A DNA stretch of 64,000 nucleotides from Ralstonia pickettii. Lineage in GTDB: Bacteria > Pseudomonadota > Gammaproteobacteria > Burkholderiales > Burkholderiaceae. The translations under genes and the position numbers were made by a program. Positions 1-9,430 of the stretch are shown one piece after another (positions within the stretch are counted from its first letter, which is position 1; every line of letters starts with the position of its first letter). The stretch covers positions 1,736,001 through 1,800,000 of the forward strand of contig NZ_CP066771.1 of the NCBI RefSeq assembly GCF_016466415.2. Direction: 5' to 3'. The notes beneath the pieces were generated by a model. That model searched no databases. It was not told where the DNA came from and saw only the letters and a list, made by a program, of their open reading frames with translations.

Positions 1-1170
1 CTCGGCATCGTCCTTCCAGGCGAGCAGTTGGCGCAGCCAGGCGATCTTCTCGTCGTAGCGCTCGCTGGCGGAGAACTGGCCGGCGTAGCCCTTGTTGCCC
101 GCCTCCTTGTAGCGCCAGTGCGCCGCCACGCCGTACTCGGCAAAGTGGTGCATCTCGCGCGTGCGGATCTGCACCTCGAGCGCGCGGCCGTCGTCGCCGA
201 TCACCACCGTGTGCAGCGACATGTAGCCATTGGCCTTCGGACGCGAGATGTAGTCGTCGAATTCCTTCGGGATCGGTTGCCACATGTGGTGCACGAAACC
301 GAGCACCGTGTAGCAATCCTTGATGTCGTCGACGATGACGCGAAAGGCGCGCACGTCGTACAGATCGGCAAAGTCGAGCTCCTTGCCGCGCATCTTTTTC
401 CAGATGCTGTAGATGTGCTTAGGCCGGCCGCTCACCTCCGCCTGGATGCCGGCGTCGTGCAAGGTCTTTTGGAGTTGCTCGATGGCCTGGCCGATGAACT
501 TCTCGCGCTCGATGCGCTTTTCATCCAGCAGGCGCGCGATGCGCTTGTAGGTATCGGGATCCTCGAAGCGGAAACCGAGGTCTTCAAGCTCCCACTTCAG
601 TTGCCAGATGCCCAACCGGTTAGCGAGCGGCGCATAGATATCCAGCGTCTCGCGCGCCATGCCTTCCGGCGCCGAGCGCTTCGTCTGCGCCAGCCAGCGC
701 AGCGACTGCAACCGCGACGCCAGCCGGATCAGCACCACGCGAATGTCCTGCGCAAATGCGAGCAACATCTTGCGCAACGCTTCGACTTGCGCGCGGCGCG
801 CCTCGGCTTCGTTCTTGCGCGTGATGCTGGCATCGGTCGGACTGACGAGGCCGGCAATGGCGCCAATGCGCAGCAGTTGCCGCACATCGTGCACGAGCTT
901 GACGACCTCAGCCCCGAACGCGGGCTCAAGCGCCTTTTCGTTGTCCATTGCCAGCGTGGGCAGCAGAAACAGCGCGGCCGCCTGCAATGACGGCGTATCG
1001 ACGCGCAGCCCTTCAAGAATGGCGATCGTGCCGCGCGCGTGCGACTCCAGCGGCTCGCCGGTCAGCGTGACGCTGTCTGCGGCATTGGCCGCGAGGTATT
1101 CGATCGCCCGAGCGACCTGCTCTGCCGTCGATCCGGACCCCTCGGCCGGCCGTTCGGTCTTGTTCTCCAT
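1..1170 (-). CDS. relA: GTP pyrophosphokinase RelA, N-terminal part (cut by window edge)
   Basis: Makes the alarmone (p)ppGpp from GTP/GDP and ATP in the stringent response. The 390 visible codons cover the pseudo-hydrolase and synthetase domains; the TGS/ACT regulatory half lies outside the window. The stretch where SpoT proteins carry the HD...ED metal site reads ALFLLPTLAMDNEKA, so the hydrolase is degenerate, as in monofunctional RelA. Synthetase landmarks RPKHIYSIWKKM, YDVRAFRV and YISRPKANGYMSLHT follow at about residues 240-320. The ATG has AGGA about 7 nt upstream. It lies 39 nt after ridA, so it is probably the last gene of a hydrolase-ridA-relA operon. Identity is firm; only the C-terminus is unseen. 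Confidence 0.95.
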   Translation of the reverse strand, partial: MENKTERPAEGSGSTAEQVARAIEYLAANAADSVTLTGEPLESHARGTIAILEGLRVDTPSLQAAALFLLPTLAMDNEKALEPAFGAEVVKLVHDVRQLLRIGAIAGLVSPTDASITRKNEAEARRAQVEALRKMLLAFAQDIRVVLIRLASRLQSLRWLAQTKRSAPEGMARETLDIYAPLANRLGIWQLKWELEDLGFRFEDPDTYKRIARLLDEKRIEREKFIGQAIEQLQKTLHDAGIQAEVSGRPKHIYSIWKKMRGKELDFADLYDVRAFRVIVDDIKDCYTVLGFVHHMWQPIPKEFDDYISRPKANGYMSLHTVVIGDDGRALEVQIRTREMHHFAEYGVAAHWRYKEAGNKGYAGQFSASERYDEKIAWLRQLLAWKDDAE

Positions 1171-1209
1171 GATGCGTCCTGCTGGCGTCTCGCCTGTTGT
1201 GTGACGGAC

Positions 1210-1578
1210 TCAGCTTTTCTGCGCGGCCGTCACGACGATTTCGATGCGGTACTTCGGATTGGCCAGCGCGGCTTCAACGGTGGCGCGCGGCGGCGAGTTC
1301 TTGGAATCGGCGGCAACCCACTGGTCCCACACCTTGTTCATCTCGCCAATCTCGCTGATATCTTTCAGGAAGATCTGGCACATCAGGATGCGCGTCTTGT
1401 CGCTGCCATTGGCGGCCAGCACGCGATCTATGATGGCGAGCACTTCCGCCGTCTGCTCGGCAATGCCGGCGTCGAGCGTGGTCTCCGGCACCTGGCCGGC
1501 CACGTACACGACACCGTTGTAGACGGCTGCGTCGGAATAGCGATGTTCGACGTTGTAACGCTTCAGTTCAGTGCTCAT
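1210..1578 (-). CDS. RidA/YjgF/UK114-family protein
   Basis: A 122-aa single-domain member of the RidA family, trimeric proteins that in the archetype hydrolyse reactive enamine/imine intermediates from PLP enzymes. The family signature is near the C-terminus: PPRATVEAALANPKYRIEI, whose Arg matches the substrate-binding Arg of active RidA. The length is close to the usual 125-130 aa. The N-terminus (STELKRYNVEHRYSDAAVYNG) differs from canonical RidA, suggesting a RidA-like subgroup with an unproven substrate. It sits 30 nt after the hydrolase gene and 39 nt before relA. No strong ribosome site is visible ahead of the ATG. Confidence 0.88.
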   Translation of the reverse strand: MSTELKRYNVEHRYSDAAVYNGVVYVAGQVPETTLDAGIAEQTAEVLAIIDRVLAANGSDKTRILMCQIFLKDISEIGEMNKVWDQWVAADSKNSPPRATVEAALANPKYRIEIVVTAAQKS

Positions 1579-1608
1579 CTTGCGAATCGAATGGGGTCGG
1601 ACAAACGG

Positions 1609-2478
1609 TCATTGACCGAGGAAGAACTTGCGGGCGATCGCCACCTGATCCGACTGGATGAAGGTCGGCGCATGGCCTACGTCGGGAATTTCCACCGTGT
1701 TCACGTGTTGGCCGCGTTGCATCATGGCCTCGACGGTCTCGCGCGTCAGCAAATCGGAATGCGCGCCGCGTACCACCAGCACCTCGCCGGGAATCGCCTC
1801 GAACAGTTTCCACAGCGTGGCCTCGCCGGCCGCGACCATTTTGGGCGTGGTGTTCTTGAAGGGCTCCGCCAGCCGCGGATCGTAATGCAGGATCCACTCG
1901 CCGCCCTGGGGCTTCAGGATCGCGGTATTCAGCTCCCGCCATTGCTCCGGCGTGTGCGGGCCGAATGAAGCGCTGATCGTCTTGAGGTATGCCAGCCCTT
2001 CATCAAACGTCTTGAAGCGAACGTTCAACCCGAGGTAAGCGCCGATGCGCGTCAACGACGATTCCGTCACGCGCGGGCCCACATCGTTGAGCAACAGCTT
2101 GCGGATCGGCGATTTCGGCAAGCCCGCTAAGCCAATGCCGATCAGGCCGCCCATCGAGGTTCCAAACCAGTCGACGGACTCGGCATTCAGCCGCGCGAGC
2201 AGTGTGACCATGTCGGACGCGTACTGAGACAGCACATAGCCCTTCGGGTCGGCCAGCCAATCAGAGCGCCCCCGGCCCACCACATCGGGGCAGATGACGC
2301 GATAGTCGTTGCACAGCGCCTGTGCCAGCACGTCGAAATCACGCCCCGTGCGCGAGAGGCCATGCACGCAAACCAGCACGCGCGGATTCTGCGCGTCGCC
2401 CCACTCGTGATACGCCATCCGGTGCAAGCCGGACGGGCTCAGACACTGCACGAAGGCAAGACGCGGCGAGACTGGCAT
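1609..2478 (-). CDS. alpha/beta-fold hydrolase
   Basis: Serine hydrolase of the alpha/beta superfamily, 289 aa, probably cytosolic (no signal peptide). The oxyanion-hole region is VHGLSRTGRDFD, the nucleophile elbow GTSMGG (about residues 108-113), and the catalytic His is in DVGHAPTF near the C-terminus. The ATG is chosen because AGGAG sits 6 nt upstream; a TTG two codons earlier is the alternative. It leads the likely operon with ridA and relA and is separated from hbdH by a terminator. The substrate cannot be read from the sequence. Confidence 0.85.
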   Translation of the reverse strand: MPVSPRLAFVQCLSPSGLHRMAYHEWGDAQNPRVLVCVHGLSRTGRDFDVLAQALCNDYRVICPDVVGRGRSDWLADPKGYVLSQYASDMVTLLARLNAESVDWFGTSMGGLIGIGLAGLPKSPIRKLLLNDVGPRVTESSLTRIGAYLGLNVRFKTFDEGLAYLKTISASFGPHTPEQWRELNTAILKPQGGEWILHYDPRLAEPFKNTTPKMVAAGEATLWKLFEAIPGEVLVVRGAHSDLLTRETVEAMMQRGQHVNTVEIPDVGHAPTFIQSDQVAIARKFFLGQ

Positions 2479-2573
2479 GTACAACTCCTACACGTGAATG
2501 ACGGAGACAGCGAAGCTTGATTGTACGCGGGCCTGCAGGCATGCGGCGGCGCAGCAGACATTCACGCCGGCCA

Positions 2574-2604
2574 AAAACAAAAAAGCCTCGCCGCAGCGAG
2601 GCTT
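2574..2604 (-). terminator. Rho-independent terminator of the scoAB-hbdH operon
   Basis: Stem AAGCCTCGC / GCGAGGCTT with a 4-nt loop at 2583-2604, followed in the minus direction by a T-rich tract (complement of 2574-2582). It lies just after the hbdH stop and before the hydrolase gene on the same strand. Confidence 0.85.
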
Positions 2605-2622
2605 CTTCAGAAGCAGATCGGC

Positions 2623-3402
2623 TTACTGCGCGACCCAGCCGCCATCCATGTTCCACGCCACGCCGCGCACCTGCTCCGCCGCGTCGCTGCACAGGAAGAC
2701 TGCCAGCGCGCCGAGTTGATCGGGCGTCACGAACTCACGCGAAGGCTGCTTTTCCATCAGCAGATCTGTCTTGGCTTCGAGCGCGGACAGGCCGTCCTTC
2801 TCGGCGCGCGCATCGATCTGCTTCTGCACGAGCGGCGTCAGCACCCAGCCCGGGCAGATCGCGTTGGACGTGATGCCCGTCTGTGCGGTCTCCAGCGCCA
2901 CCGATTTGGTGAAGCCGACGATACCGTGTTTGGCCGCCACGTACGCCGATTTCTGCGCCGATGCCACCAACCCATGCACCGATGCGACGTTGATGATGCG
3001 GCCCCAGTTCTTGCGCTTCATGCCCGGCACAGCAAGCCGCGTCGTGTGGAAAGCCGAGGTGAGGTTGATGGCGATGATGGCGTCCCAGCGTTCGGTCGGG
3101 AAATCCTCGACATTGGCCACATACTGGATGCCGGCGTTGTTGACGAGGATGTCCACGCCGCCAAACTCTGCGTCGGCATAGGCGAACATCGCTTCGATCT
3201 CGGCTGGCTTGCTCATGTCGGCGCCGTGATATCCGATGCGGATGGCATTTTTGCCCGCGGCCGCGATCTGCGCCTTGGGTGCTTCCACATCGCCAAAACC
3301 GTTCATGATGATATTGGCGCCCTGCGCGGCCAGCGAGCAGGCGATACCCAGACCGATCCCGCTGGTCGAGCCCGTGACGAGAGCGGTTTTTCCTTGCAGC
3401 AT
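2623..3402 (-). CDS. hbdH: 3-hydroxybutyrate dehydrogenase (SDR family)
   Basis: NAD-dependent oxidation of (R)-3-hydroxybutyrate to acetoacetate, a step in use of polyhydroxybutyrate monomers. 259 aa, classical SDR: cofactor motif TGSTSGIG near residue 11, NNAG motif (about 89), catalytic Ser and SAYVAAKHG (Tyr-x3-Lys, about 150-160), and the C-terminus GGWVAQ typical of bacterial BDH. GGAG lies 7 nt before the ATG. It follows scoB by 22 nt. Together the three genes convert 3-hydroxybutyrate to acetoacetate and then to acetoacetyl-CoA. The 3-hydroxybutyrate assignment rests on the context and on BDH-like sequence features. Confidence 0.92.
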   Translation of the reverse strand: MLQGKTALVTGSTSGIGLGIACSLAAQGANIIMNGFGDVEAPKAQIAAAGKNAIRIGYHGADMSKPAEIEAMFAYADAEFGGVDILVNNAGIQYVANVEDFPTERWDAIIAINLTSAFHTTRLAVPGMKRKNWGRIINVASVHGLVASAQKSAYVAAKHGIVGFTKSVALETAQTGITSNAICPGWVLTPLVQKQIDARAEKDGLSALEAKTDLLMEKQPSREFVTPDQLGALAVFLCSDAAEQVRGVAWNMDGGWVAQ

Positions 3403-3424
3403 ATGTGTCTCCGGAGGTCAGCGA

Positions 3425-4060
3425 TTACAGCAGGTTGACGCCAGTCTTAGCCTGGATCTCTTCGCGCGACACACCTGGCGCGGTTTCGATCAGCTTCAGG
3501 CCCTGCTCGGTCACGTCAATCACGCCGAGGTCCGTAATGATGCGATCCACCACGCCCACGCCCGTCAGCGGCAGCGTGCACTTGGGCAGGATCTTCAGGT
3601 CTTCAGTGCCGTCCTTCTTCTTGGCGGTGTGCTCCATCAGCACGATCACGCGCTTGACGCCGGCCACGAGGTCCATTGCGCCGCCCATGCCCTTGACCAT
3701 CTTGCCGGGGATCATCCAGTTGGCCAGGTCGCCCGTCTCGCTCACCTGCATCGCGCCGAGAATCGACAGGTTGATCTTGCCGCCGCGAATCATCGCAAAG
3801 CTCTGGTCGCTACCGAAGATGGCACTGCCGGGCAGCGTGGTCACCGTCTGCTTGCCTGCGTTGATCAGGTCGGCATCCACTTCCTCTTCCGTGGGGAACG
3901 GGCCGATGCCCAGCATGCCGTTTTCGCTTTGCAGCCAGACTTCCTTGTCGCCGGTGTGGTTCGCAACCAGCGTCGGGATGCCGATGCCGAGGTTGACGTA
4001 GAAACCGTCTTGCAACTCCTGGGCAGCGCGCGCCGCCATTTGGTCTTGTGTCCAGGCCAT
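3425..4060 (-). CDS. scoB: succinyl-CoA:3-ketoacid CoA-transferase, subunit B
   Basis: Beta subunit of the heterodimeric 3-oxoacid CoA-transferase, which moves CoA from succinyl-CoA to acetoacetate. 211 aa. The SENG motif ([14 protein letters not shown], about residue 50) carries the family's catalytic Glu. The start [13 protein letters not shown] is preferred over longer frames because AAGGAG lies 6-7 nt upstream and overlaps the scoA stop (TAAGGAG), giving tight coupling. Second gene of scoA-scoB-hbdH. Confidence 0.95.
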   Translation of the reverse strand: MAWTQDQMAARAAQELQDGFYVNLGIGIPTLVANHTGDKEVWLQSENGMLGIGPFPTEEEVDADLINAGKQTVTTLPGSAIFGSDQSFAMIRGGKINLSILGAMQVSETGDLANWMIPGKMVKGMGGAMDLVAGVKRVIVLMEHTAKKKDGTEDLKILPKCTLPLTGVGVVDRIITDLGVIDVTEQGLKLIETAPGVSREEIQAKTGVNLL

Positions 4061-4070
4061 GTCGGTCTCC

Positions 4071-4772
4071 TTAGTTGGCTGCTCGGATGGTGCGCTTTTC
4101 GATGCGCTTTTCGGGCGTGGCATTGAGCACGATGCGGTGCACGTAGATGCCGGGCAGATGGATGTCGTCCGGCGCAAGCTCGCCCACCTCGACGATCTCT
4201 TCCACCTCGACGATGCAGATCTTGCCGGCAGTTGCCGCAGCCGGGTTGAAGTTGCGCGCCGTCAGGTTGAAACGCAGGTTGCCGGACTTGTCGGCCACCT
4301 GCGCTTTCACCAGCGCCACATCGGGGACCAGCGAGCGCTCCATGACGTACGTCTCGCCGTCAAACTCGCGCAGCTCCTTGCCTTCGGCGACGAGCGTGCC
4401 GACGCCCGTCTTGGTAAAGAACGCCGGAATGCCGGCGCCGCCGGCACGCAGCTTTTCAGCCAGCGTGCCTTGCGGGGTGAATTCCAACTCCAGTTCACCA
4501 GCCAAATACTGGCGCTCGAACTCCTTGTTCTCGCCCACGTAGGACGAAATCATTTTCTTGATCTGGCGGGTTTCCAGCAGCAGGCCCAGGCCAAAGCCGT
4601 CAACGCCAGCATTGTTGGAAATGCAAGTGAGATTCTTGACGCCCGAATCGCGCAGCGCGGCAATCAGCGCTTCCGGAATACCGCACAGGCCGAAGCCGCC
4701 CACGGCGATGGTCTGGCCGTCTTTGACGACGCCCGCGAGCGCCTCGCTGGCGCTGGCGAAGATTTTGTTCAT
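4071..4772 (-). CDS. scoA: succinyl-CoA:3-ketoacid CoA-transferase, subunit A
   Basis: Alpha subunit of the same CoA-transferase, 233 aa. The signature [13 protein letters not shown] lies at about residues 24-36, and [18 protein letters not shown] further on. The start [12 protein letters not shown] is chosen over an upstream in-frame start because AAGGAG sits 6 nt before it. First gene of the operon. It is transcribed away from the PAS-LuxR gene across a 152-nt region holding a TTGTA-ACGG-TACAA dyad, so that regulator may control it (inference). Confidence 0.95.
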   Translation of the reverse strand: MNKIFASASEALAGVVKDGQTIAVGGFGLCGIPEALIAALRDSGVKNLTCISNNAGVDGFGLGLLLETRQIKKMISSYVGENKEFERQYLAGELELEFTPQGTLAEKLRAGGAGIPAFFTKTGVGTLVAEGKELREFDGETYVMERSLVPDVALVKAQVADKSGNLRFNLTARNFNPAAATAGKICIVEVEEIVEVGELAPDDIHLPGIYVHRIVLNATPEKRIEKRTIRAAN

Positions 4773-4858
4773 GCGTGCTCCTTCCTTGGTGGTCCAACGA
4801 ATCCAGCTGGTTTTGACCGCACGCACACTTGGGGTTTGTGCGGTGCAGCGCCGGAAAA

Positions 4859-4872
4859 TTGTAACGGTACAA
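4859..4872. promoter_or_regulatory. 14-bp inverted repeat between scoA and the PAS-LuxR gene
   Basis: TTGTA-ACGG-TACAA is a perfect 5+4+5 dyad in the divergent intergenic region, 53 nt before the LuxR-type gene and 87 nt before scoA. It may be the operator of the adjacent regulator; no binding consensus for this protein is known to me. Confidence 0.4.
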
Positions 4873-4924
4873 TCTGGCGAGAATACGCAAGCGTCGCGCG
4901 ACGCAGCAATACGTACGAATACAT

Positions 4925-5470
4925 ATGCCCGCCCTCGACTACCAGACTGCGTTCCAGCTTGCCCCTGTGGGCATGGTGATGTCCCGCGAGCGGGTGATGC
5001 TCGACGTCAACGACGAAGCCGCTCGCATCTTCGGTCACCCGCGTACGACCATGATGGGGCAATCGTTCGAACTGCTCTATCCGACGCATGACGAATACGA
5101 ACGGACCGGCGCACGCATCATCCCCGTCATGAATGCGCGCGGCAGCTATTCCGACGAGCGCATCATGAAGCGCGCCAACGGCGAATTGTTCTGGTGCCAC
5201 GTCACAGGCCGCGCGCTGGACCGTGCCAAACCGCTGGGCGAAGGCATCTGGACGTTCGAGGATCTGTCAGCGCATCGCCCCGTTACAGCAGCGCTCACGC
5301 CGCGCGAACGCGACATCGCCGCGCAGCTTGTTGAAGGCAAGACCAGCAAGCAGATCGGCAAGCAGTTGGAGATCAGCCCGCGCACGGTAGAAATCTACCG
5401 CGCGCGGCTAATGAAGAAGTACGCTGCCAACACCTCGCTCGAACTTGTGCAGCGGCTGATGGGGCACTGA
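4925..5470 (+). CDS. PAS domain - LuxR-type HTH transcriptional regulator
   Basis: 181-aa one-component regulator. Residues about 5-110 form a PAS sensor domain (LAPVGMVMS..., then [17 protein letters not shown]). Residues about 120-178 form a LuxR/FixJ DNA-binding domain with [22 protein letters not shown] and [17 protein letters not shown]. There is no receiver domain and no membrane segment, so it probably senses a cytosolic ligand. It is divergent from scoAB-hbdH, making that operon the obvious target. The ligand is unknown. Confidence 0.85.
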   Translation: MPALDYQTAFQLAPVGMVMSRERVMLDVNDEAARIFGHPRTTMMGQSFELLYPTHDEYERTGARIIPVMNARGSYSDERIMKRANGELFWCHVTGRALDRAKPLGEGIWTFEDLSAHRPVTAALTPRERDIAAQLVEGKTSKQIGKQLEISPRTVEIYRARLMKKYAANTSLELVQRLMGH

Positions 5471-5481
5471 GCCCCGGGGCG

Positions 5482-6267
5482 TTACACCATGCCGTCGTCG
5501 GCGTTGATGACGGCGCCGTTGATAAAGTCCGACTGATCCGACGCCAGCAGCAGAATCAGCCCATCGAGGTCTTCCGGCTTGCCAACGCGCTTGCGCGGCA
5601 ACATCTGCACAAGCTTTTGACCCGGCTCGGTTTCCCAGTGGTGATGATTGATTTCGGTGTCGATGTAGCCCGGGCAGATCGCGTTCGTATTGATGCCGTA
5701 ACGGCCCCACTCCAGCGCCATGGCTTTCGTCATGTGCACCACGGCGGCTTTGCTCATGCAATACACGCCAATCTGCGACAGCACCTTCAGCCCCGCCACA
5801 GATGCAATGTTGACGATGCGCGATTGCGGCAGCGGTGAACCGTTTTTCTCCGCACCCTTTGCGCGCGCAATCATGCGCTTGGCCGTTTCCTGCGCTACGA
5901 AGAACGCGCCACGCGTGTTGGTATCGAACACGAAATCGAAGTCGTCCGGGGTGACGTCCACCATGCGCTGCGTGGTCGAGACTCCCGAATTGTTGACCAG
6001 GATGTCGATCGTGCCGGCTTCGGTTTCAGCGTGGGCGATGGCCGATCGGATGCTATCCGGATCCGTCACGTCCAGGCGTACGACATGGGCGCTGCCGCCC
6101 TTCGATTCGATGTCGGCGCGCAGCTCTTTCAGCCGTTCGACACGGCGCGAGGCCAGCACGACTTTCGCGCCGGCGGCCGCCAGCGTGTGCGCGAAACGTG
6201 CGCCCAGGCCGCTCGATGCGCCGGTGATCAGCGCGACTTTGCCTTCCAGATTGATCGACAGACCCAT
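5482..6267 (-). CDS. short-chain dehydrogenase/reductase
   Basis: 261-aa classical SDR. Cofactor site TGASSGLG (about residues 15-22), NNSG at about 93, catalytic YCMSKAAV (Tyr-x3-Lys, about 172-176). A ten-residue basic/acidic insert (RAKGAEKNGSPLPQ) precedes the catalytic Ser. ATG with GGGGAA upstream. It ends 11 nt from the convergent LuxR-type gene and is divergent from the ETF-QO gene across a region containing a 12-bp palindrome. The pairing with ETF-QO hints at fatty-acid or acyl-CoA metabolism; the substrate is unknown. Confidence 0.85.
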   Translation of the reverse strand: MGLSINLEGKVALITGASSGLGARFAHTLAAAGAKVVLASRRVERLKELRADIESKGGSAHVVRLDVTDPDSIRSAIAHAETEAGTIDILVNNSGVSTTQRMVDVTPDDFDFVFDTNTRGAFFVAQETAKRMIARAKGAEKNGSPLPQSRIVNIASVAGLKVLSQIGVYCMSKAAVVHMTKAMALEWGRYGINTNAICPGYIDTEINHHHWETEPGQKLVQMLPRKRVGKPEDLDGLILLLASDQSDFINGAVINADDGMV

Positions 6268-6358
6268 GATGCGTGTTCCCCGTGTGTTGGTTTGGCAGGC
6301 GCCCGGCTGCTCGGAAGCAATATCGGCATGTGACTTGAGCGCAGCTTAGCAAAAAATC

Positions 6359-6370
6359 GAACGATCGTTC
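6359..6370. promoter_or_regulatory. 12-bp palindrome, candidate TetR-family operator
   Basis: GAACGATCGTTC is a perfect palindrome between the divergent SDR and ETF-QO genes, 92 nt before the SDR start and 121 nt before etfD. Its form (NNAACGATCGTTNN) resembles operators of TetR-type regulators of lipid and acyl-CoA catabolism. No regulator gene lies beside it. Confidence 0.45.
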
Positions 6371-6490
6371 AGAAATTTCCCTTGCCGCATCCGGGCGTGT
6401 CCCGGACAATGCGGAAAATTCTAATGCAGCAATCCGTCATACCAATAAGCAAACGCCCCTAACTGTCCCCAAAGCAGCGAAGAGACACTT

Positions 6491-8176
6491 ATGAACCAGC
6501 AGCAGCTCCTCGAACAATACGGCCCGCGAGAGTCCATGGAGTATGACGTCGTGATCGTCGGCGGTGGCCCCGCCGGCCTGGCGACAGCGATTCGCATCAA
6601 GCAACTGGCCGCCGAGACAGGCAAGGACGTGTCCGTCGTCGTGCTGGAAAAGGGTTCCGAGCCCGGTGCCCACATTCTGTCGGGCGCGGTGATGGACCCG
6701 CGCGCGATCACCGAACTGCTTCCCAACTGGAAGGCCGACGGCGCCCCGCTCAATCAGCCGGTCACTGGCGACGACGTGCTCTTCCTGAGCGAAACCGATG
6801 CGAAGCGCACGCCAGACTGGCTCGTGCCGCGCAATTTCCACAACGACGGCTGCTACGTCATCTCGCTGTCGAACGTGGTGAAGTGGATGGCCACGCAGGC
6901 CGAAGCGCTGGGCGTGGAAATTTTCCCGGGCTTTGCTGCAGCCGAAGTACTGTATGACGACAAGGGGGCCGTGCGCGGCGTGGCCACCGGCAACATGGGC
7001 ATCGGCAAGGACGGCGAGCCTACCGAGAATTTCCAGCTCGGCATGGAATTGCTCGGCAAGTACACCATCTTCGCGGAAGGCGCGCGCGGCCATCTGGGCC
7101 GCCAGTTGCTGGAGAAATTCAAGCTCAACGCCGGGAAGGATCCGCAGACCTTCGCCATCGGCATCAAGGAACTCTGGGAAATCGATCCGGCCAAGGCCAA
7201 GCCCGGCCTCGTGGTCCACACCGCCGGTTGGCCGATGGAAGACGACACCTTCGGCGGCGGCTTCCTGTATCACCTGGAAGACAACAAGGTCACGCTTGGC
7301 TTCGTGATCGGGCTGGACTACAAGAACCCTTGGATGAGCCCGTTCGAAGAGATGCAGCGCTGGAAGGCCCACCCCGCCATCCGCACGCACATCGAAGGCG
7401 GGAAGCGCATCGGCTACGGTGCACGCGCCATCAACAACGGCACGCCGCAGGCGCTGCCGAAAACGGTGTTCCCAGGCGGTGCGCTGGTCGGTTGCGATGC
7501 TGGCTACCTGAACGCCGCGCGCATCAAGGGCAGCCACGCGGCCATCAAGAGCGGCATGCTTTGCGGCGACGCGGTGTTCGAAGCTGTGACGGCCGGCCGT
7601 TCCGCTGACGAGCTGACCGCCTACCCCGCCGCCTTCGAACAGAGCTGGCTGAAGGAAGAGCTGGACCAGTCGCGCAACTTCAAGCTGTGGTTCAAGAAGA
7701 GCCCGACCCTGGGCAAGATCATGACCGGCATCGAACAGTGGCTGCTGCCCAAGATTGGCGTCAGCAACCCGCCCTGGACGCTGCACGGCACGAAGTCGGA
7801 TAACCAGTCGCTCAAGCCGGCATCGGAATGCCCGAAGATCGAGTATCCGAAGCCGGACGGCAAGATCACGTTCGATCGCCTGTCGTCGGTGTTCATCTCG
7901 AACACGAACCACGAAGAGAACCAGCCGGCCCACCTAACGCTGAAAGATCCGACCGTTCCGACACGCATCAACCTGACGCAGTTTGCCGGCCCCGAGCAGC
8001 GCTACTGCCCGGCCGGCGTGTACGAATTCGTCAAGAACGACGAAGGCACCGAACGCCTGCAGATCAACGCGCAGAACTGCGTGCACTGCAAGACCTGCGA
8101 CATCAAGGACCCGACGCAGAACATCGTGTGGGTCACGCCGGAAGGCGGTGGCGGGCCAAACTACGTCGGCATGTAA
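6491..8176 (+). CDS. etfD: electron transfer flavoprotein-ubiquinone oxidoreductase
   Basis: Inner-membrane-associated FAD and 4Fe-4S enzyme that passes electrons from reduced ETF (acyl-CoA dehydrogenases and others) to ubiquinone. 561 aa, normal length. FAD motif VIVGGGPAGLATAIRIK begins near residue 20; the C-terminal ferredoxin-like domain holds the cluster cysteines RYCPAGVYEF...NCVHCKTCDIKDP (about residues 503-545). Start supported by GAAGAG upstream. Followed by a strong terminator. Confidence 0.96.
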   Translation: MNQQQLLEQYGPRESMEYDVVIVGGGPAGLATAIRIKQLAAETGKDVSVVVLEKGSEPGAHILSGAVMDPRAITELLPNWKADGAPLNQPVTGDDVLFLSETDAKRTPDWLVPRNFHNDGCYVISLSNVVKWMATQAEALGVEIFPGFAAAEVLYDDKGAVRGVATGNMGIGKDGEPTENFQLGMELLGKYTIFAEGARGHLGRQLLEKFKLNAGKDPQTFAIGIKELWEIDPAKAKPGLVVHTAGWPMEDDTFGGGFLYHLEDNKVTLGFVIGLDYKNPWMSPFEEMQRWKAHPAIRTHIEGGKRIGYGARAINNGTPQALPKTVFPGGALVGCDAGYLNAARIKGSHAAIKSGMLCGDAVFEAVTAGRSADELTAYPAAFEQSWLKEELDQSRNFKLWFKKSPTLGKIMTGIEQWLLPKIGVSNPPWTLHGTKSDNQSLKPASECPKIEYPKPDGKITFDRLSSVFISNTNHEENQPAHLTLKDPTVPTRINLTQFAGPEQRYCPAGVYEFVKNDEGTERLQINAQNCVHCKTCDIKDPTQNIVWVTPEGGGGPNYVGM

Positions 8177-8196
8177 GTGCCGGGCAGTCGCCCAAC

Positions 8197-8225
8197 AAAA
8201 AAGACGGCTTGAAGCCGTCTTTTTT
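8197..8225. terminator. bidirectional terminator between etfD and aroC
   Basis: Near-perfect hairpin GACGGCT-TGA-AGCCGTC flanked by six A on one side and six T on the other. It serves both convergent genes. Confidence 0.92.
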
Positions 8226-8244
8226 GTTGCCTGCGCGAATCAAT

Positions 8245-9345
8245 TCAGGACGCTTTTGCCGCGATGGCCGGCGTCTCGACCGACACGTCGCCGCATTGCG
8301 CACGATGGCGCAGCGCGTGGTCAATCAGCACGATTGCCAGCAGCGCCTCGGCGATCGGCGTGGCACGGATGCCAACGCACGGGTCATGACGGCCGAACGT
8401 CTCGACCACAGCCGGATCACCCGCCTTGTCGATCGAACGGCGCGGCGTGCGAATGCTCGACGTCGGCTTGATTGCCAGCGACACGGAAATATCCTGCCCC
8501 GTCGATATCCCACCCAGGATGCCACCGGCGTTGTTGCCGACGAAGCCTTCCGGCGTCAACTCATCGCCATGCTCGGAACCGCGCTGGCTGACCGCGTGGA
8601 AGCCCGCGCCGATTTCAACGCCCTTCACCGCGTTCAGCCCCATCATCGCGTGTGCGATATCGGCATCCAGGCGATCGAACAGCGGCTCGCCCCAGCCGAC
8701 GGGCACGCCCGTGGCAACCACCTCAATGCGCGCGCCGACGGAATCGCCGTCTTTGCGCAGTGCATCCATGTAGGTTTCCAGTTCGGGAACGACCTCAGCG
8801 TTTGGCGCGAAGAACGGGTTGTTCGGCACCTCATTCCAGTCCATGAACGGGATCTGGATATCGCCCAGTTGCGACATGAAGCCGTGGATTTCGATGCCGA
8901 ACTTCTCGCGCAGCCATTTCTTGGCGACTGCACCTGCGGCCACCGTCGGCGCAGTCAGGCGTGCGGAAGAACGGCCGCCGCCACGCGGGTCGCGGATGCC
9001 ATATTTGTGCCAGTACGTGTAATCGGCATGACCGGGACGGAATGTCTCGGCGATGTTGCTGTAATCCTTGCTGCGCTGGTCGGTATTGCGGATCAGCAGG
9101 CAGATCGGGGTGCCAGTGGTCTTGCCTTCGTACACGCCTGAGAGGATCTCGACGAGGTCCTCCTCCTTGCGCTGCGTCACGTGGCGCGAGGTGCCGGGCT
9201 TGCGCCGATCCAGATCGGGCTGGATGTCTTCTGCAGACAGCGTCATGCCGGGCGGGCAGCCGTCGATGACAGCGCCGATGGCCGGGCCATGCGACTCGCC
9301 GAAGGTGGTGACGGAAAACAGCAGGCCCAGGGTATTGCCAGACAT
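8245..9345 (-). CDS. aroC: chorismate synthase
   Basis: Converts EPSP to chorismate with reduced FMN, the last step of the shikimate pathway. 366 aa. Family signatures are clear: [18 protein letters not shown] near residue 17, [18 protein letters not shown] (about 132-148), and [12 protein letters not shown] (about 277-288). ATG start [20 protein letters not shown] is canonical. Monocistronic by context, convergent with etfD. Confidence 0.98.
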   Translation of the reverse strand: MSGNTLGLLFSVTTFGESHGPAIGAVIDGCPPGMTLSAEDIQPDLDRRKPGTSRHVTQRKEEDLVEILSGVYEGKTTGTPICLLIRNTDQRSKDYSNIAETFRPGHADYTYWHKYGIRDPRGGGRSSARLTAPTVAAGAVAKKWLREKFGIEIHGFMSQLGDIQIPFMDWNEVPNNPFFAPNAEVVPELETYMDALRKDGDSVGARIEVVATGVPVGWGEPLFDRLDADIAHAMMGLNAVKGVEIGAGFHAVSQRGSEHGDELTPEGFVGNNAGGILGGISTGQDISVSLAIKPTSSIRTPRRSIDKAGDPAVVETFGRHDPCVGIRATPIAEALLAIVLIDHALRHRAQCGDVSVETPAIAAKAS

Positions 9346-9430
9346 GATCGTGCTCAGGAAAGCGCCGCGACTGCCGCGGCGCGAAACATCAGGAAAACGC
9401 TATTGTAAGGCCGATCTATCGGCCCTTTGG

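Noticed and set aside
6437-7933. 498-aa open frame opposite etfD
   Set aside because: Antisense shadow of a firmly identified gene; Arg/Val/Ala-rich composition typical of complementary GC-rich codons, no family features.
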